In this document: piece after piece, positions 31,440 to 42,623 of the stretch
How positions within the stretch are numbered: position 1 is the stretch's first letter
How the letters are laid out: each line of letters opens with the position of its first letter
Assembly: GCA_037179335.1 (NCBI GenBank)
Contig: JAKZHN010000014.1
Coordinates: 963,254-1,027,253 of the forward strand
DNA from: Cyclaneusma minus
Lineage: Eukaryota > Ascomycota > Leotiomycetes > Marthamycetales > Marthamycetaceae
Reading direction: 5' to 3'
DNA: 64,000 nt
The notes under the pieces: generated by a model
What the model was told of the DNA's origin: nothing
Seen by the model: only the letters and a program-made list of their open reading frames with translations
Databases searched by the model: none
Made by a program: the position numbers and the translations under genes

Positions 31440-31930
31440 TTATTGCCGTGACTGTGTGTATGTTGATCCTCCGAACATCGGAACATCGCCCAGTTCCCAA
31501 GCCATCTCCAATCACTCAATCACTCGGTATTGTCCTAACTCGTCATCACCTGATATTTTACCAGCTGTACTTACGGTTTTCCCAATGACTCAGAAGTTTC
31601 CCAGTTAGGTACTTGAGTATTTCCCACTTACTTTGAACATTCCTTGATACATCATACTTGGGGTTTCCCCAAATAATTGAAGCGTTCCCAATCACTCGAT
31701 GTTTGCTCAATGGACAATTACTCAAGAATTTCCTAATTAGTACTTCGAATTCTCCCGATTACTTTTGAGTTTTTCCAATTACTTTTGAGATTTTCCAATT
31801 TTTCGGAAGTTCCTGAAATACCTGGAATTTTCATAATTACCTTTGGAACTTTTCCAGTGACCTCGACTTATCCTCATTACGTCGAATATTCCCACTTACT
31901 TGGACTTTTGAAGTTTTCCTATATGCAAGT
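31440..31930. repeat. Degenerate TTTTCCCAATTACT minisatellite, about 20-24 bp unit
   Basis: Roughly twenty imperfect units such as TTTCCCAATGACTCAGAAG, TTTTCCAATTACTTTTGAG and ATTCCCACTTACTTGGAC. It is the same motif family as 29345-29500 read in slightly different register. It lies just 3' of the metallophosphoesterase gene and may contribute to its 3' region. Confidence 0.65.
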
Positions 31931-31939
31931 ATTTAGATT

Positions 31940-33750
31940 ATTGGCTGCTGTAGTCACCTGGAATACATGGGCCAACTTCCACAACCACGCCGGTGCTCGC
32001 GCAAAAGCCGTACAAAAGCCATCGTGTCCACAAGCCTCACTGATTCACATCGTAGCCACAACCAGCTCCGTGTTGGTTCTGAATGGCGTGATCCTTGCCA
32101 TGCCGTTTGAGCCGACTTGCGTTCCTTGTGCGGCGAGTTCCAGTTTACGATCTTCTTGGTAAATTGGAAACGACCTTTGATGATTCAGACGTCCATGTTC
32201 ACGATAACGTGGTTCAGAGTGGAGCGGAGCTTTTGTTGACATCGGCGATTCGAAAAATCTGTTGGGGGGACAACTGCTGTCGAGACAACCGGTGGGTGCC
32301 GGCGATGGGGCGGCGAGAAGGTGGAACGATGACCACTAATTTAGTGGTTAGGGCACGTGAAGACGCGAAAAGCCCGTGCAGTCTAGACCCAAGGTTGTTG
32401 TAGGGACTGGAGGAGCTGCCAGAGCTCACGCTGGGTAGTTGGCAGGGACGAGGGAGTGTTTGGAAGCATGTGACAGTCGTAAGGCCACATCGCTTCATCG
32501 GGATCAATTTTGACGGTTGTGGCTGAAGATTGAAGGTCAGTCAGATCCTTCTGAGGTGGTTTCAATTTGACAGAACTTGAGATAGAGGAGATACTGAAAG
32601 TAAAGTTCATGAAACAATGCTTCTGAATAGGCCTGTTAACACAAACACCAAGATTACTAATTAGCGCCCGTACCCAGACCGCTGCATTTGCATAAAGTGT
32701 CAGTAGTATTGGGACGGAAGAGGAACAATTGTGTGGTGTTGGATGTGTAACCATGGTTCATGGGCCTCGACTTGAATCTGCGTACGCCAAGTTCGGAACA
32801 AAGGCGCGATTTTACTTGAACTCAATGTAGGGCACCGAGGAATCATTCTCCGAAGGTCCGTGGAGTGACTCTGCTCACTCGAAGCCCGGTCTATCTGGCT
32901 GAAGCCTTCCCTCAAACATCCTCAACTGCTTCCACGCCAGTAGCTACGAATACGCGATGAACACGGCACTACTGTCGGGCAGCGGGACCTAAGTCTAGTA
33001 CGGCATGAAAATCTCCCAAGACTTCCATACGAACTTGAAAAGTGGTTCACTAGACACACGGGCGGGGGCTTTGCATGCGGCTCAAAAGTTTGGTCGCACA
33101 AAGTGGGAATTGTCCGACTTGGACGGAGCAAGGTTTATAGAAAAAGCAGTCGTGATATTGCGGGAAAGTTTGTAGGGTCAATAAAGAGGTTTCATGTACA
33201 ACTAGAACTGTGACATAGTTTGGCTTGAAAACTGGGGGGGATGTACTGATGTAGAGATACATGAACCACACACGATCGGCGATCCCTCCCAAACACCGGA
33301 TTCAAAATCTGGTTCCGCAGACGCACGGGAAAGCCTTGGATTGCGGCTCACAATGTTCAATCCCGCTGAGTGGATAAATGATCTGACTTGAATACGCAAA
33401 CTTCAGGGCAGAATAAGACATAACTTTTAGGAGCGCTCGTAGTTTGAATGAAGGGCTTTGTTGCAGAACTTGAACTGAGAACTTGACTTGGAAACTGACT
33501 CACTGAGAGAGGTGTGGGGAATTTGAGACGCACATGATCTCTGGAGAAACGCTCCACATCCGTGGTCTGAAAGATCAACGAACCGAAATCGAAGTGACAA
33601 TAGTAAACAATGAATCGGATTCCCGGCCAGAGCAACGAGGATGGGGCTTCGCTTAAGTCCTCGATTCACTTCTCCTCCAAGTCATCCCACCCTCTTGAAG
33701 TCAACTCTCCCCTGACTGAGGGGCCGACTATCCCCTGAGCTCCTTCGTCA
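31940..33750. other. Intergenic, no supported gene
   Basis: No frame with coding character was found on either strand. A minus-strand stretch at 32383-32520 (KIDPDEAMWPYDCHMLPN then PTTQRELWQLLQSLQQ) could be the last exon of a lost gene, but no partner exon is visible. Two similar segments with ACACGGGC...CTTTGCATGCGGCTCA and GCACGGGAAAGCC...GCGGCTCA lie near 33055 and 33320. Confidence 0.4.
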
Positions 33751-34156
33751 GGACGTCTCCTGTGCCCCCAGTGGTAGATCTTTGCGGCAATTGAGACCCC
33801 ATACCCTTATCGTCGCTCCCCCGGCCTCTGCTCCCCAACAACACACTTCCGAAAGCGGCAAAGTCCCTACCAAGATCCATCGTCGGCCACCTGTGCGCTT
33901 TCCATCGGCGTGTGAATTGCAAACAAACTCTGGTTCGACCAGAATTCTTCTATATCGGGCAGTCACGGTGCGTCAGGGTCTTCGTCCTGACTCCTAAGGC
34001 CGCACCTTCCCCTCTCGTCAAGAAGGCCATCTCCGTCCCCCTCTCAACTGTCCTCTCCCGCAGTAAGTTGCTGGTCCACAATATCCCATCATCACCGTCG
34101 CGAAGTTCGCTTCCCTCCTCATCTACAATAGCATCATTAGCTACATGTAGGTAATC

Positions 34157-36454
34157 ATGAATTACGACGGGTACGCACAAGGATTACCACACGGTCCATC
34201 GCCTACCATGAACTGGGGCTCGCCATCGTCGTCCGCCATGAACGACAGACCGTCGCGCGTCATGACCGGGCCACAGGACATGTTCATGACCGGCGCCATC
34301 CAGCAAGGAGCTGCCCTCCTCGGGTATGAGGACTTCTCGGCCGTCGCCCAAACCATGGCTCCAATGGCCCCTCCTGGCCAGGAAGCGATGCAGAGTCCCT
34401 CGCGACAAGCATTCCACTCGGGCTTCCCAAACGACGGACATGCTCCCTATGCGTATCCTATGAACCAAATGAGCATGCCTTTCCAGCATCATATGGAACA
34501 AATGAGTATGCCTCCCCGGCATCATACTAGTCTGAACCAAATGAACATGCCTCACCAGCAGGCTATGCCGAGAGTCCCCGATCATATGTATCAAGGCCGC
34601 CAACCTGCTTCGAGTTATGTGCAAGTACCGATCTGTGCTTGCGAACGTTCTCCCTGTCAGCATGAGCGCGATCAATACCCTTTGCCGAGAACCGGGCTTT
34701 CGAGCAACAGTTGGTCTGATACACCCACTGTTCCACCGCCACGTCGCGCTTCGGTCATCCCTCTGAGCAGCAATCAGTCTAACACGCCCACCTTTGGACT
34801 ACCAGCAGGCCCCAACCGTCGCTCTACCATCATCCCTGTGAGCAGCAACCGGTCTAATGCATTTACCAGCTCACCACCAGGAGGCCAGTACCAGCAAGCT
34901 CCGCTCAACCTTCCAAGCAGCGGTTACTTCACCGCACCTATCGTTTCAGCACAGGGAGAACAAGCAGAACAGCGCTACACTGGACCTCGAACTCTCGATG
35001 GCAGACCAGCTCCTCAACCAGGACCATCAGGTGAGCAACATCCCGCTCAGGTCAGGTTTGCGGGCGAGCCTCGGTCTCAAGTATCCTCCCGTTCACCACC
35101 AATGAGCGAGAACCAGCACGCTTCAGTCAGCCCCCGGGGCAGCGGTCAGCGCATCGCACCAAGACCTTCGTCATCAGGAAGTGAACACGCGACGCAAGCT
35201 GCTTCTCCCGTGCCCGCCGTGGTGGCGAAGAGGCCCCGCGGCCGTCCTCGGGGATCCAAGACCATCAACAGGAAAGCGAGTATCAAAGGCACAGCGGATG
35301 CTCCAATAAATTTAACAGGTGAAGGTACAGCTGATGTCCCAGGCAAGCAGAAGCGGGTCAGGGGTTCTGGCAGGAAAAAGCCTGCCGCTGCCGCTGCTCC
35401 TGAGGCTGCTGCTCAGGCTGCTGCTCAGGCTGCTCCTCAGGCTGCTGTTGGGGCTGGCGCTGAGGCTACTTCGACAAGTGCTCCTGCCACTGCCACTGCC
35501 AATGCAACTGGTGCTCAAGCAGATCTGCTGGGTGCTGCGCCTGTAGCCAGTGGTAGCAGTTCCGCCGTCGGACAGGGAGTCTCGCTTCAAGATCACCTAG
35601 CCGACGCGTCTGTTCCTATGATTACACTACCTGCTGCGAACCGACCACCCGCCAACGCCGACGAAGCTCGACGACTCATACAAATGGAACAAAGGCGACA
35701 CAAGGAACAAAACCGGCTTAGGCAGCAAAGACGCCGCGCCGAGAAGGTAGAGAAGAGAACCATCGAGGAGCAGGAAGAGACGAAAGCAGCGCTAATTCGC
35801 AAGGCGAAGAAGAAACAAGACAAAGAATATGAAGCTGCCGCCAAGGAAGGTAGATTACCTCGCATCCTTCCAATAGGTCGTAAGCGGCCTGAACCTGAAC
35901 GGATGCTGGTGAAGGCACCTCGCAGGTGGCCCGACCAGACTTTTGCCAGTGCGCTGGTCGACGATGGACGCCGCCGACAATTCAGGAACGCTCCCATCAT
36001 TCAGCGATTTGGTCCGAGCCTCGAAGACAATGCCCCCAATAGTGGTGCCCCAATATACTACCCAAGCCCACCCACCAAGCCATATGAACTTCAGTGGATG
36101 GAAGAGAAGTTCGGTTCCAGTTACTACCACGGCAAGGTTGACCAGATTGCGTTTGAGAAAACATGGACCAAAAATGCTGAACCCCAGCCGAGCTCCGACG
36201 ATTCGTCCCTCTACTATGAGTATTTCTCGGAGGAGCAGCTGGGCCTTCCTGACTTCTCGACCCTGTTCCCGGGAGTCGACATCAACGAGCCTGACACCAA
36301 CGAGCCGGAACTGGACTTGTCCCCCGACGTCGATATGAGCTCGCCCTCGACATTACCCATGAACTCGCCTCCGATCGCATATACCCAGTCTCCTGACAGC
36401 CCGTCCTCTCATGCTGACTTGGATATGTACCTTGGATTGCAACAGCAGTTGTAA
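34157..36454 (+). CDS. Nuclear protein with AT-hook and bZIP-like basic region (765 aa)
   Basis: A single open exon from ATG 34157 to TAA 36454. The N-terminal third is disordered and rich in Met, Gln, Pro and His, with internal repeats (MNQMSMP/MEQMSMP/LNQMNMP at about 95-135; RRASVIPLSSNQSN and RRSTIIPVSSNRSN at about 195-235). An AT-hook core, KRPRGRPRGSK, lies at about 357-367 and should bind the minor groove of AT-rich DNA. An Ala-rich tract follows (about 407-455). At about 498-565 is a long charged helix whose start, EQNRLRQQRRRAEKV, resembles a bZIP basic region (N-x-x-R-x-Q-R-x-R), but the leucine zipper is weak. The C-terminal 75 residues are acidic and Ser/Pro-rich, like an activation domain. 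A likely transcription or chromatin factor; the AT-hook is notable beside very AT-rich blocks. GTAAGT at about 34061 and ATGTAG just before the ATG suggest a 5'-leader intron. Confidence 0.8.
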   Translation: MNYDGYAQGLPHGPSPTMNWGSPSSSAMNDRPSRVMTGPQDMFMTGAIQQGAALLGYEDFSAVAQTMAPMAPPGQEAMQSPSRQAFHSGFPNDGHAPYAYPMNQMSMPFQHHMEQMSMPPRHHTSLNQMNMPHQQAMPRVPDHMYQGRQPASSYVQVPICACERSPCQHERDQYPLPRTGLSSNSWSDTPTVPPPRRASVIPLSSNQSNTPTFGLPAGPNRRSTIIPVSSNRSNAFTSSPPGGQYQQAPLNLPSSGYFTAPIVSAQGEQAEQRYTGPRTLDGRPAPQPGPSGEQHPAQVRFAGEPRSQVSSRSPPMSENQHASVSPRGSGQRIAPRPSSSGSEHATQAASPVPAVVAKRPRGRPRGSKTINRKASIKGTADAPINLTGEGTADVPGKQKRVRGSGRKKPAAAAAPEAAAQAAAQAAPQAAVGAGAEATSTSAPATATANATGAQADLLGAAPVASGSSSAVGQGVSLQDHLADASVPMITLPAANRPPANADEARRLIQMEQRRHKEQNRLRQQRRRAEKVEKRTIEEQEETKAALIRKAKKKQDKEYEAAAKEGRLPRILPIGRKRPEPERMLVKAPRRWPDQTFASALVDDGRRRQFRNAPIIQRFGPSLEDNAPNSGAPIYYPSPPTKPYELQWMEEKFGSSYYHGKVDQIAFEKTWTKNAEPQPSSDDSSLYYEYFSEEQLGLPDFSTLFPGVDINEPDTNEPELDLSPDVDMSSPSTLPMNSPPIAYTQSPDSPSSHADLDMYLGLQQQL

Positions 36455-36591
36455 AGGAGAGATACACGCGCCGATGTACAACACCATCTTCTGAAGCTTA
36501 GAGTGCGCGGATTTTTTGGCTGTGCCTTGTCAGCCTGTCATGCGCAAAAGCATCATTTGGATAACTTCATTGTTGTATTCAGCTAAATGCC

Positions 36592-37170
36592 ATGACCACA
36601 TCGGCCGCGTATCGACTTCCGCGGAGCGAAAGCGTCTCCCCTTCTTTCAACAGCCCTCTATCGTCTCAAGAGGATCTGAACAAAAATCGAGCAGCATTAT
36701 ATTTCGGAGCGACAGTGGGCGGAGCAGCTGGCTGTGCATTGTTAGCTGAGGAAGCAGAAGCGCATTACTTGGATAACTGGACCTCATGGTCATACATACG
36801 TACTCAGTCATCCGCGCGAACCGCCGCATACCATCGGTTTCTGCAGAGGCAAAGCATTGTCTTTCTTCCACCACGATCCTGTCTTTTCAGTCATCAATCG
36901 TATTTTCCTTGCAAAACAACGCAATACCCTCACTCGCTACAACGGCAAACGGTGGCAGACGTGCTTTCATGTATCATGACGAAAATTACCCAACCAGACT
37001 CAAAAAGCTTGAAATATGTGCATCCGATGACATTCGATGACGACGCATCCGAGGATGGGGATGTCCAATATTCAACAACGAGCATCACGACGATTTGCAA
37101 ATTCCAAAAAACGAAAAACTTCCAGCCAAAAGCACGTTCATCTCCGTCCCCGCCTTGCAGATGCGGATAG
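36592..37170 (+). CDS. Doubtful ORF (192 aa)
   Basis: ATG 36592 opens 192 codons. An early segment AALYFGATVGGAAGCALLA is hydrophobic, and the rest is Ser/Thr/Gln-rich without a domain. It begins 138 nt after the AT-hook gene and may only be 3' sequence. The overlap with the tandem duplication at 37.14 kb argues against coding. Confidence 0.2.
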   Translation: MTTSAAYRLPRSESVSPSFNSPLSSQEDLNKNRAALYFGATVGGAAGCALLAEEAEAHYLDNWTSWSYIRTQSSARTAAYHRFLQRQSIVFLPPRSCLFSHQSYFPCKTTQYPHSLQRQTVADVLSCIMTKITQPDSKSLKYVHPMTFDDDASEDGDVQYSTTSITTICKFQKTKNFQPKARSSPSPPCRCG

Positions 37171-37565
37171 AAAGATGCCCCCCGGGGCTGGTCGGCCTTT
37201 CTGTGTCTGCTTCGGCAAACTGGGTTGTTCATTCCGCAAACATCTTGCGTTGCGTTGATGGCATCTGGCTTAGAAGGTTTTCAATTTTCAGCATCTGCTA
37301 ATCGTCCTGGCTCAAGCAGTCGTCTTGTTCTCCATTGGAAATACTCCTAGCCGCCTATCCCATTCATCCCAGTCCGCATTGCAGATAATATAGAAAGCCC
37401 AGGCCGCACTTCCTTTCTCTGCTTCCACGGACTGGGTTTTGCCGTAACTAGGCCCGGGTGTTCCCTAGGGGTCTATTTACGGTGAATGGATTGGCTTTGG
37501 GGTGTTTTTGATTTCCAGCATGCGCCAATCGTTCTCCTCTCGGGCAGTCGTCCTATACTCCGTCA
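37140..37565. repeat. Diverged tandem duplication, about 230-bp period
   Basis: 37140-37335 and 37368-37565 share, in the same order, TTGCAGAT..G.ATAGAAAG, CCTTTCT.TG.TTC, ACTGGGTT, GATGG..T.GGCTT, TTTTCA..TTTCAGCAT, CCAATCGT and CAGTCGTC.T..TCTCC. Copies are strongly diverged. No function is visible; 37.6-38.9 kb also contains no supported gene. Confidence 0.55.
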
Positions 37566-39079
37566 GACCCTAGCTGAAAGCATTTCGGTGTTTTCAACTT
37601 TTCAGCACCATCTCAGCAGTGCACGTTCATTTCAATCCTCGCGCCTGAGTCCTTCGAGCTTGAGGATTGTTTTGTTTCTTCCTGGACTTGTTTTGGGAAT
37701 TGATGGCTCAGCTTTGTTCGGAGTGGGAAAGATGGGATATAAAAGATGGGATGATTTGGAGGAGTTGGAATGGGGTTGGAATGGGGTCTTGTTCAATTTC
37801 TTTTCTTTCTTTTTTTTTCCATCTTCTACGGTCGAACTCTCGGACGGCGTAGATGTTCGACTTGGGGATGGGAAGGGGGTCTGCATTTCGGTAGTACAAA
37901 AGTTGGAAACGTTGGAAAAAAAAACTTGCCTTGGTTTTGGATGTTTTCTTTTGGTATTCAGACTTGGGAGTCTAACACGACGAAACGAATGCCCGGCGAG
38001 GCATCGTGTTCTACGTCCCTATTGCGTGCTTTGGGTACTTCGTTGCGGATCTGGAATGTCTTCGGCTGTGACGACTTTCCTTTCGTTTCTGCGGAGAGAA
38101 AATGTCAGTCCAGGGAGTTGAAAAGGGCTATGGAGGGCGGATTGTTTGTACCTACGCCTTGGTCCCGTATTCACCCCATGATTTTCTATAGCGTCGTTTT
38201 TCAACAGTAGCAAAGAATAATTAATGAATCAAGAGGTTTTTGTCTGGTTTTAATACTGTGGCTTAAGCGAAGTGGAAGGGTTTCATGGAATGAGGCAAAT
38301 CCCAGCCTGTTGGTACCAATATATTGCCAAGTGTGGTTGGAAAGCATTCATCAATCCATGGTTTTCGAGTAGTCGGCGAGGAAATTATCTAATAAGGATG
38401 CAGAGAAGATTTCCCATTTGTCGATCCGCATATTCTGCATCAGCGGTCGGAGCAGGGCCGCGGGGCTGGAAGGCTGGGGATTGACGTGCTGACGTGTGAA
38501 GAAGGATGATCTCAAAAGATTATTGAGTAGGCAGGTATGAGAAGACCTGTGTGAGTACTGGTGCGAGTCGAACTCGGAACCGGGATTTGGAGCCGCATTC
38601 GGGATTGTCATGTGACTTGGGAGTTTGGTACGTCCAATCACAACGGCTGTGGGACCGGGGAGTCGGGGGCTGGAGGAAGCCAGAGGCAGAGATTCTCTTA
38701 GGAATTTCGAAATTGGCGGAATTCGGAATTTTGAATTTCTGATTGATGAGGACGAGTGGAGAGTAAAGCTGAAGAAAATTAGAGAAAAAGGAGAAAAGGA
38801 AATCGGAAAATTCCCGAAATGAGCCAAGGTTAAGGAAAAAGATATCAGGTGCGTGATGCTATGAGTGGATGAGATTGCTGGATGCTTCACCCACAGGCTG
38901 AAGAGGAAAATAAAACGCACAGCGCATTGTGACTCGATGGGAAAATACCAATGAAAGCATAAGGTACACTTCCTGCAGACTTGTTCTCTTCCTGCGGATT
39001 CTTCGAATTTCTTTATGCGCATCGGACACATGTCTTCTTCTCCCTTCACCACGGCAACACATCACGCACACATACATCT

Positions 39080-39480
39080 CTTTCGTCTTCTTCTCCCTCT
39101 TCTCCTTCGCCTTCGTCTTCTTCTTCTACTGTTCTTGAATATGACAACCTGGCAAACTTGCGCCCTCGACAACCCTAGCCCTTGGACACTTGCCGATCTG
39201 AACACTCGACGCCGCCCTGAACATGAAAATGCAAACACTGAAAGACGGGAAGAAATAGACAGTAGGATGGCTCCAAAACACGCACACTCGTGGACCTTGG
39301 TCACTCGACAGGAGGAAAACTCGACAAACCATACCCTCGATATATCCAACGCTCGACAACTTGAGAACACAACCACTTGGAAGGCGTAGCCAATTGACAC
39401 TTAGAGATCCAGCGACTCGACCACCTCGCAACTTCAACCTTCCGCCCTAGACACCCCCTGAGTGAAAGTACTTCATTCAT
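39080..39480. repeat. CT-rich microsatellite followed by degenerate ACTCGACAAC repeats
   Basis: 39080-39130 is an imperfect CTTCTTCT/CTCCTTCGCC tract. From about 39145 to 39470 the words CTCGACAACC, ACTCGACG, CACTCGACAGG, ACTCGACAAAC, GCTCGACAACTTG and GACTCGACCACC recur about every 20-30 bp. It lies between the SHB17 stop codon and the previous intergenic space. Confidence 0.45.
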
Positions 39481-39541
39481 CATCTACCATCGACCATCGT
39501 TTCTTCTCAGAACACAATAAACGCCTCGTGCTTTCGATATC

Positions 39542-41584
39542 TCAAGCTTTCGACAAGGAAGCCGAACGTTCCTCGTTCTTCTTCTCATCCTCTGCCGCGT
39601 TCTCCACAACATCGACCATGAAACCGCCACCTAGGAGGATGGCTGGCTCGTCAAGACTGTGGTGTTCGTAACTGTGTTTGAGGAACGGGGGTTAGTAGGT
39701 GACGACTTGGAGTACTGATAGAAAATGTGTAGACATAAGCCATGAGATGAGGATAAAGAAAGGCGTAAAGGATGCTGCGTGGCACGACTGTCGAGAAAAG
39801 AGGCGAAGAAGCAGAAACTTGGACCATGATGGCATGCGAAAGAAGATGGGGAAGCGCAATGGAAAGGGACAAGGAGAATGGACAGGATGGAAGGAATGAG
39901 AGCATGAAGGACTTGGAGTGGATGAAGATGATGGATGAGAACGACTGAACGTACCTGAGTGTCCCCACACCTCCGGCTTCGAGCAAGAAAGTCGGCCCAT
40001 CTTGTAAGGTCTTCTTCACCCATCGCATTGCGAATGCGCGTAGGATGTGTCCGTGCCTGTAACATCGCACATCGAATCAGCCAGCCAGACCACTCGTCAC
40101 GGGAAACAGAGATCAGAAGAAAGCGTGGCTGGATGCTGGAGGTTGGGGAAATGAGAAGTTGGGAAAGAGAGTAGGGAGAAATGGAGAACGCACGCTACGA
40201 TAAGCACATCACCAGGAGGTGCTTCGCCTTTCTTCTTGCCGATGACGGGGGCGTGGTACTTGGATCTTATGTCGTCGATCAGGCGGTCGATGCGAGATGT
40301 GACTTGTTCTGGTGATCTGGATGGTTCGAAAAGCAGTCAGCAAAATACTTTCGGCATCGAACCTCCAACAGCCAAACATCCTTCACTCCCTCCTCGTCAA
40401 CTTCACCTCCCCACCTCCCCACCTCCCATCACCCTAATCACCCACACCCCGCCCATCCCTTCATCCCAAAAAAAAAAACACAAGACTCACTCCCCCCCAG
40501 GACATCCATCCCGCCAAATATCCCACACCCCCTTCCCCTCCTGCTTAAGCTTCCCTTGTATCTCCTTACTCGTAATGCCTTCGTAATCACCATAATCCCA
40601 TTCTCTTATGTCTTCTGTGATTTCTACTTTTGCGTTTGTGCGGATAGCTGATGACTCGCTGGGTGGATGAGCGGGGTCCCAAGGGTATTTGTCCGAGCAG
40701 CCAACGTCGAGGAGTTCCAGGGTGTGGCGGGCGCGGGCGCGGGGGGATACGTAACTGTGATGGAAGTTAGAGGGGTGTGTGGGAAAGAGGTGTAGGGGTG
40801 GGGATGGAGGGAGGGATGAGGATGGATAGGATGGATGAAGTGGAAAGGAAGACGATGGAAAGACATAAGGGAAAAGGAAGATGAAGAGAAGATATAGGGG
40901 CAAGCTAGGTAATGCGACACGGAACAGAAGAGGGGCTGAATCCGAAACGATGACAAGGGACTGCTCCGAGAACACGGGCTTCTGACGATGGAACTACATA
41001 GGGCGTGATCAATAGACGAGGAGATTTCGGCAATATTGCTTTTCGCCCCCCTCTCCCCCCTTCGCCTCTTTCCTCAAAACAAGAGACGCCCGAAAACCCC
41101 AGATCAAGGAAAATACCATCAAAAGCTTCTCTTGCACCCCTACTCTCGAAACCCAGAACAGCTCCAGATTCCCCACGCAGCATCCCACAAAGGCCGGTGG
41201 GAGGGAGTCAAGGTCCCTCTAAAACTCTCCCCCGTCCATCTCCTGGACCACATGCTCAAACGAGAAAGGCAAGGCAGAACTCAACAAAAACAACACAAAA
41301 ACGCAGACAAGCTCGCAATCGACAAATGGTGATAGTTGCAGAGAAATATCCCAAGAGATTTGTTTGAATGAAGACGAAAAAAAAAAAAAAACTCACATAT
41401 GCGCCAAATTCCTCGGCACAATCAAACGATCATCACCCACGAGCGCGCGTCCCGTAGCCCTGATACGCTTCTCGCCGTTGGCAGTCAGGGGGATGTCGGA
41501 GGTGCCTGTGTGGCGGCCGTCGAGGGACCATTCGGTCTCGCCGTGGCGGATGATGAAGACGCGGGGCGTTATAGGTTTCGTCAT
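39542..41584 (-). CDS. SHB17: Sedoheptulose 1,7-bisphosphatase, histidine phosphatase superfamily
   Basis: Five exons on the minus strand: 41584-41397, 40754-40491, 40316-40194, 40056-39955 and 39671-39542, together 268 codons plus stop. Every junction has GT-AG and keeps frame (phase 2 at each). Branch sites are TCTAAC, GCTGACT, GCTGATT and CTACTAACC. The protein has the catalytic RHGETEWS (His14), SPRARARHT near 66-74, REWDYGDYEG near 113-122, IWRDGCPGGE and AHGH (His193), and ends with LLEAGGVGTLSYEHHSLDEP. These match yeast Shb17 along its full length, so it should hydrolyse sedoheptulose 1,7-bisphosphate for riboneogenesis in the cytosol. A bare phosphoglycerate mutase assignment is less likely. 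Introns are long for a fungus (642, 174, 137 and 283 nt). Confidence 0.92.
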
Positions 41585-41599
41585 TTTTGACGGAATGTC

Positions 41600-42489
41600 A
41601 ATAGAGTTGTGAACGTGGTGAGGGTGAAGGAGGGGGGAGATAAGCGTGAAGGAGGGAGGAAGATGGCGGGAGATGCGGGAGAGCTTGGAGCTTGGAATGG
41701 AATGTAGCTGATAGATTGGAGCTTGCTGGGAAGCTGGAGGTTGAGGTGTTTGAGGTGCTCGATGATGTTTGGTAAGCTAGGGGGTAATAGTACCAGAGTA
41801 TGAGGATATTTACAAATGAGTTTCTAGAGTTCCTGAGAAATAAAGCGTGAAATAAACTTAGGCGAGAACTGCATTTTCTGGATGACAAACCGACTCTTTA
41901 ACCCGCGTCATCCGCTTTCTCGCGTCTCCATCAAAAAGACATGACGCCAGTGCAAACACTCTCTCCCCTCGCTCGGTACCTCAGACCGTGCAGTGAGACC
42001 CACCCGTTTAATCATCATCGTGCATAAGTGCATAAAGTGCCAAGCCCCTCCACGGGCCTACCATAATCCGACGTCAGGACCTGCAAGGCTACCACGCTAA
42101 CTCACCCTAAGATAAGCTTAGCTACATCTGTGTTCTCGCCCAGCCGGCCCCCGCACGTGCCCCGCCAGTCTTATCTGCATCCGTGCGAATTCGCGAATCT
42201 CACACCGCATCACCTCATCAAATAATCTCCGAAGAAGCAGACACGAGATCTTCGAAAAAAACCTTAAATTCCCATAACATGACTATCGCGCGATAGAAGA
42301 ATAAGCGAAGGGGGCTCTCCCCCTTTTTTCGCTTTTCGCACTTTAAATCCCATTCTTCTGCACGCCCTCGAAACGAAAATCCAGATCGACAAATCGAAGA
42401 TCGAAAGTGAGACGAAGATCAAACGCGAAACCGAGGGGATAAGAGAAACACACCAAGCGAGATCGGAAAGCGAAAGCGAGAATATCCAA
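41600..42489. promoter_or_regulatory. Divergent intergenic region between SHB17 and the next gene
   Basis: About 900 bp separates the starts of two divergently transcribed genes, so it must hold both promoters. AGCGCGATAG-type and CCCCACGTGC-like GC words occur (GCACGTGC at about 42154). CGCGCGATAGAAGAATAAGC with an inverted GGGGGCTCTCCCCC at about 42311 lies in the leader of the + strand gene. No TATA module of the array type. Confidence 0.35.
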
Positions 42490-42623
42490 ATGAGCGGCCT
42501 AGGCTTCCTCCTCACCGACAGTCGGCCACAGCTCTACGACAAAGCTACAGAATCGGAAAAAGCATACAACAGTCGACCGCAATTATACGACAAACCGCGG
42601 AAAACGCGATTATCGGAATTATC
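42490..42623 (+). CDS. Upstream reading frame with synonymous 'SRPQLYDK' repeat
   Basis: ATG 42490 opens a frame reading MSGLGFLLTD, then SRPQLYDK twice, 17 codons apart (about 42520 and 42571). Within the repeat all base differences are silent (CGG/CGA, CCA/CCG, CAG/CAA, CTC/TTA), which is what selection on this frame would leave. The frame overlaps the next ORF by continuing to 42882 in +1 relation. Either it is an uORF, or a one-base shift near the A-run at 42600-42605 joins it to the next frame, giving one protein of about 165 residues. Confidence 0.45.

Noticed and set aside
34061..34153. Possible coding exon upstream of the AT-hook gene (33.78-34.06 kb)
   Set aside because: A GTAAGT/ATGTAG intron is plausible but the upstream frames lack a convincing start or domain; treated as 5' leader.
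37486..38121. 211-codon + strand ORF
   Set aside because: Low-complexity Phe/Ser/Leu composition, overlaps the tandem duplication, no domain and no splice partner.
38565..38590. GAGTTCGACTC on the minus strand resembling a tRNA T arm
   Set aside because: The stem does not pair (CCGAG against CGCAC) and no cloverleaf can be built upstream.
38351..39052. Minus-strand 233-codon frame
   Set aside because: Ser/Phe/Pro-rich shadow of AG-rich sequence without any motif.
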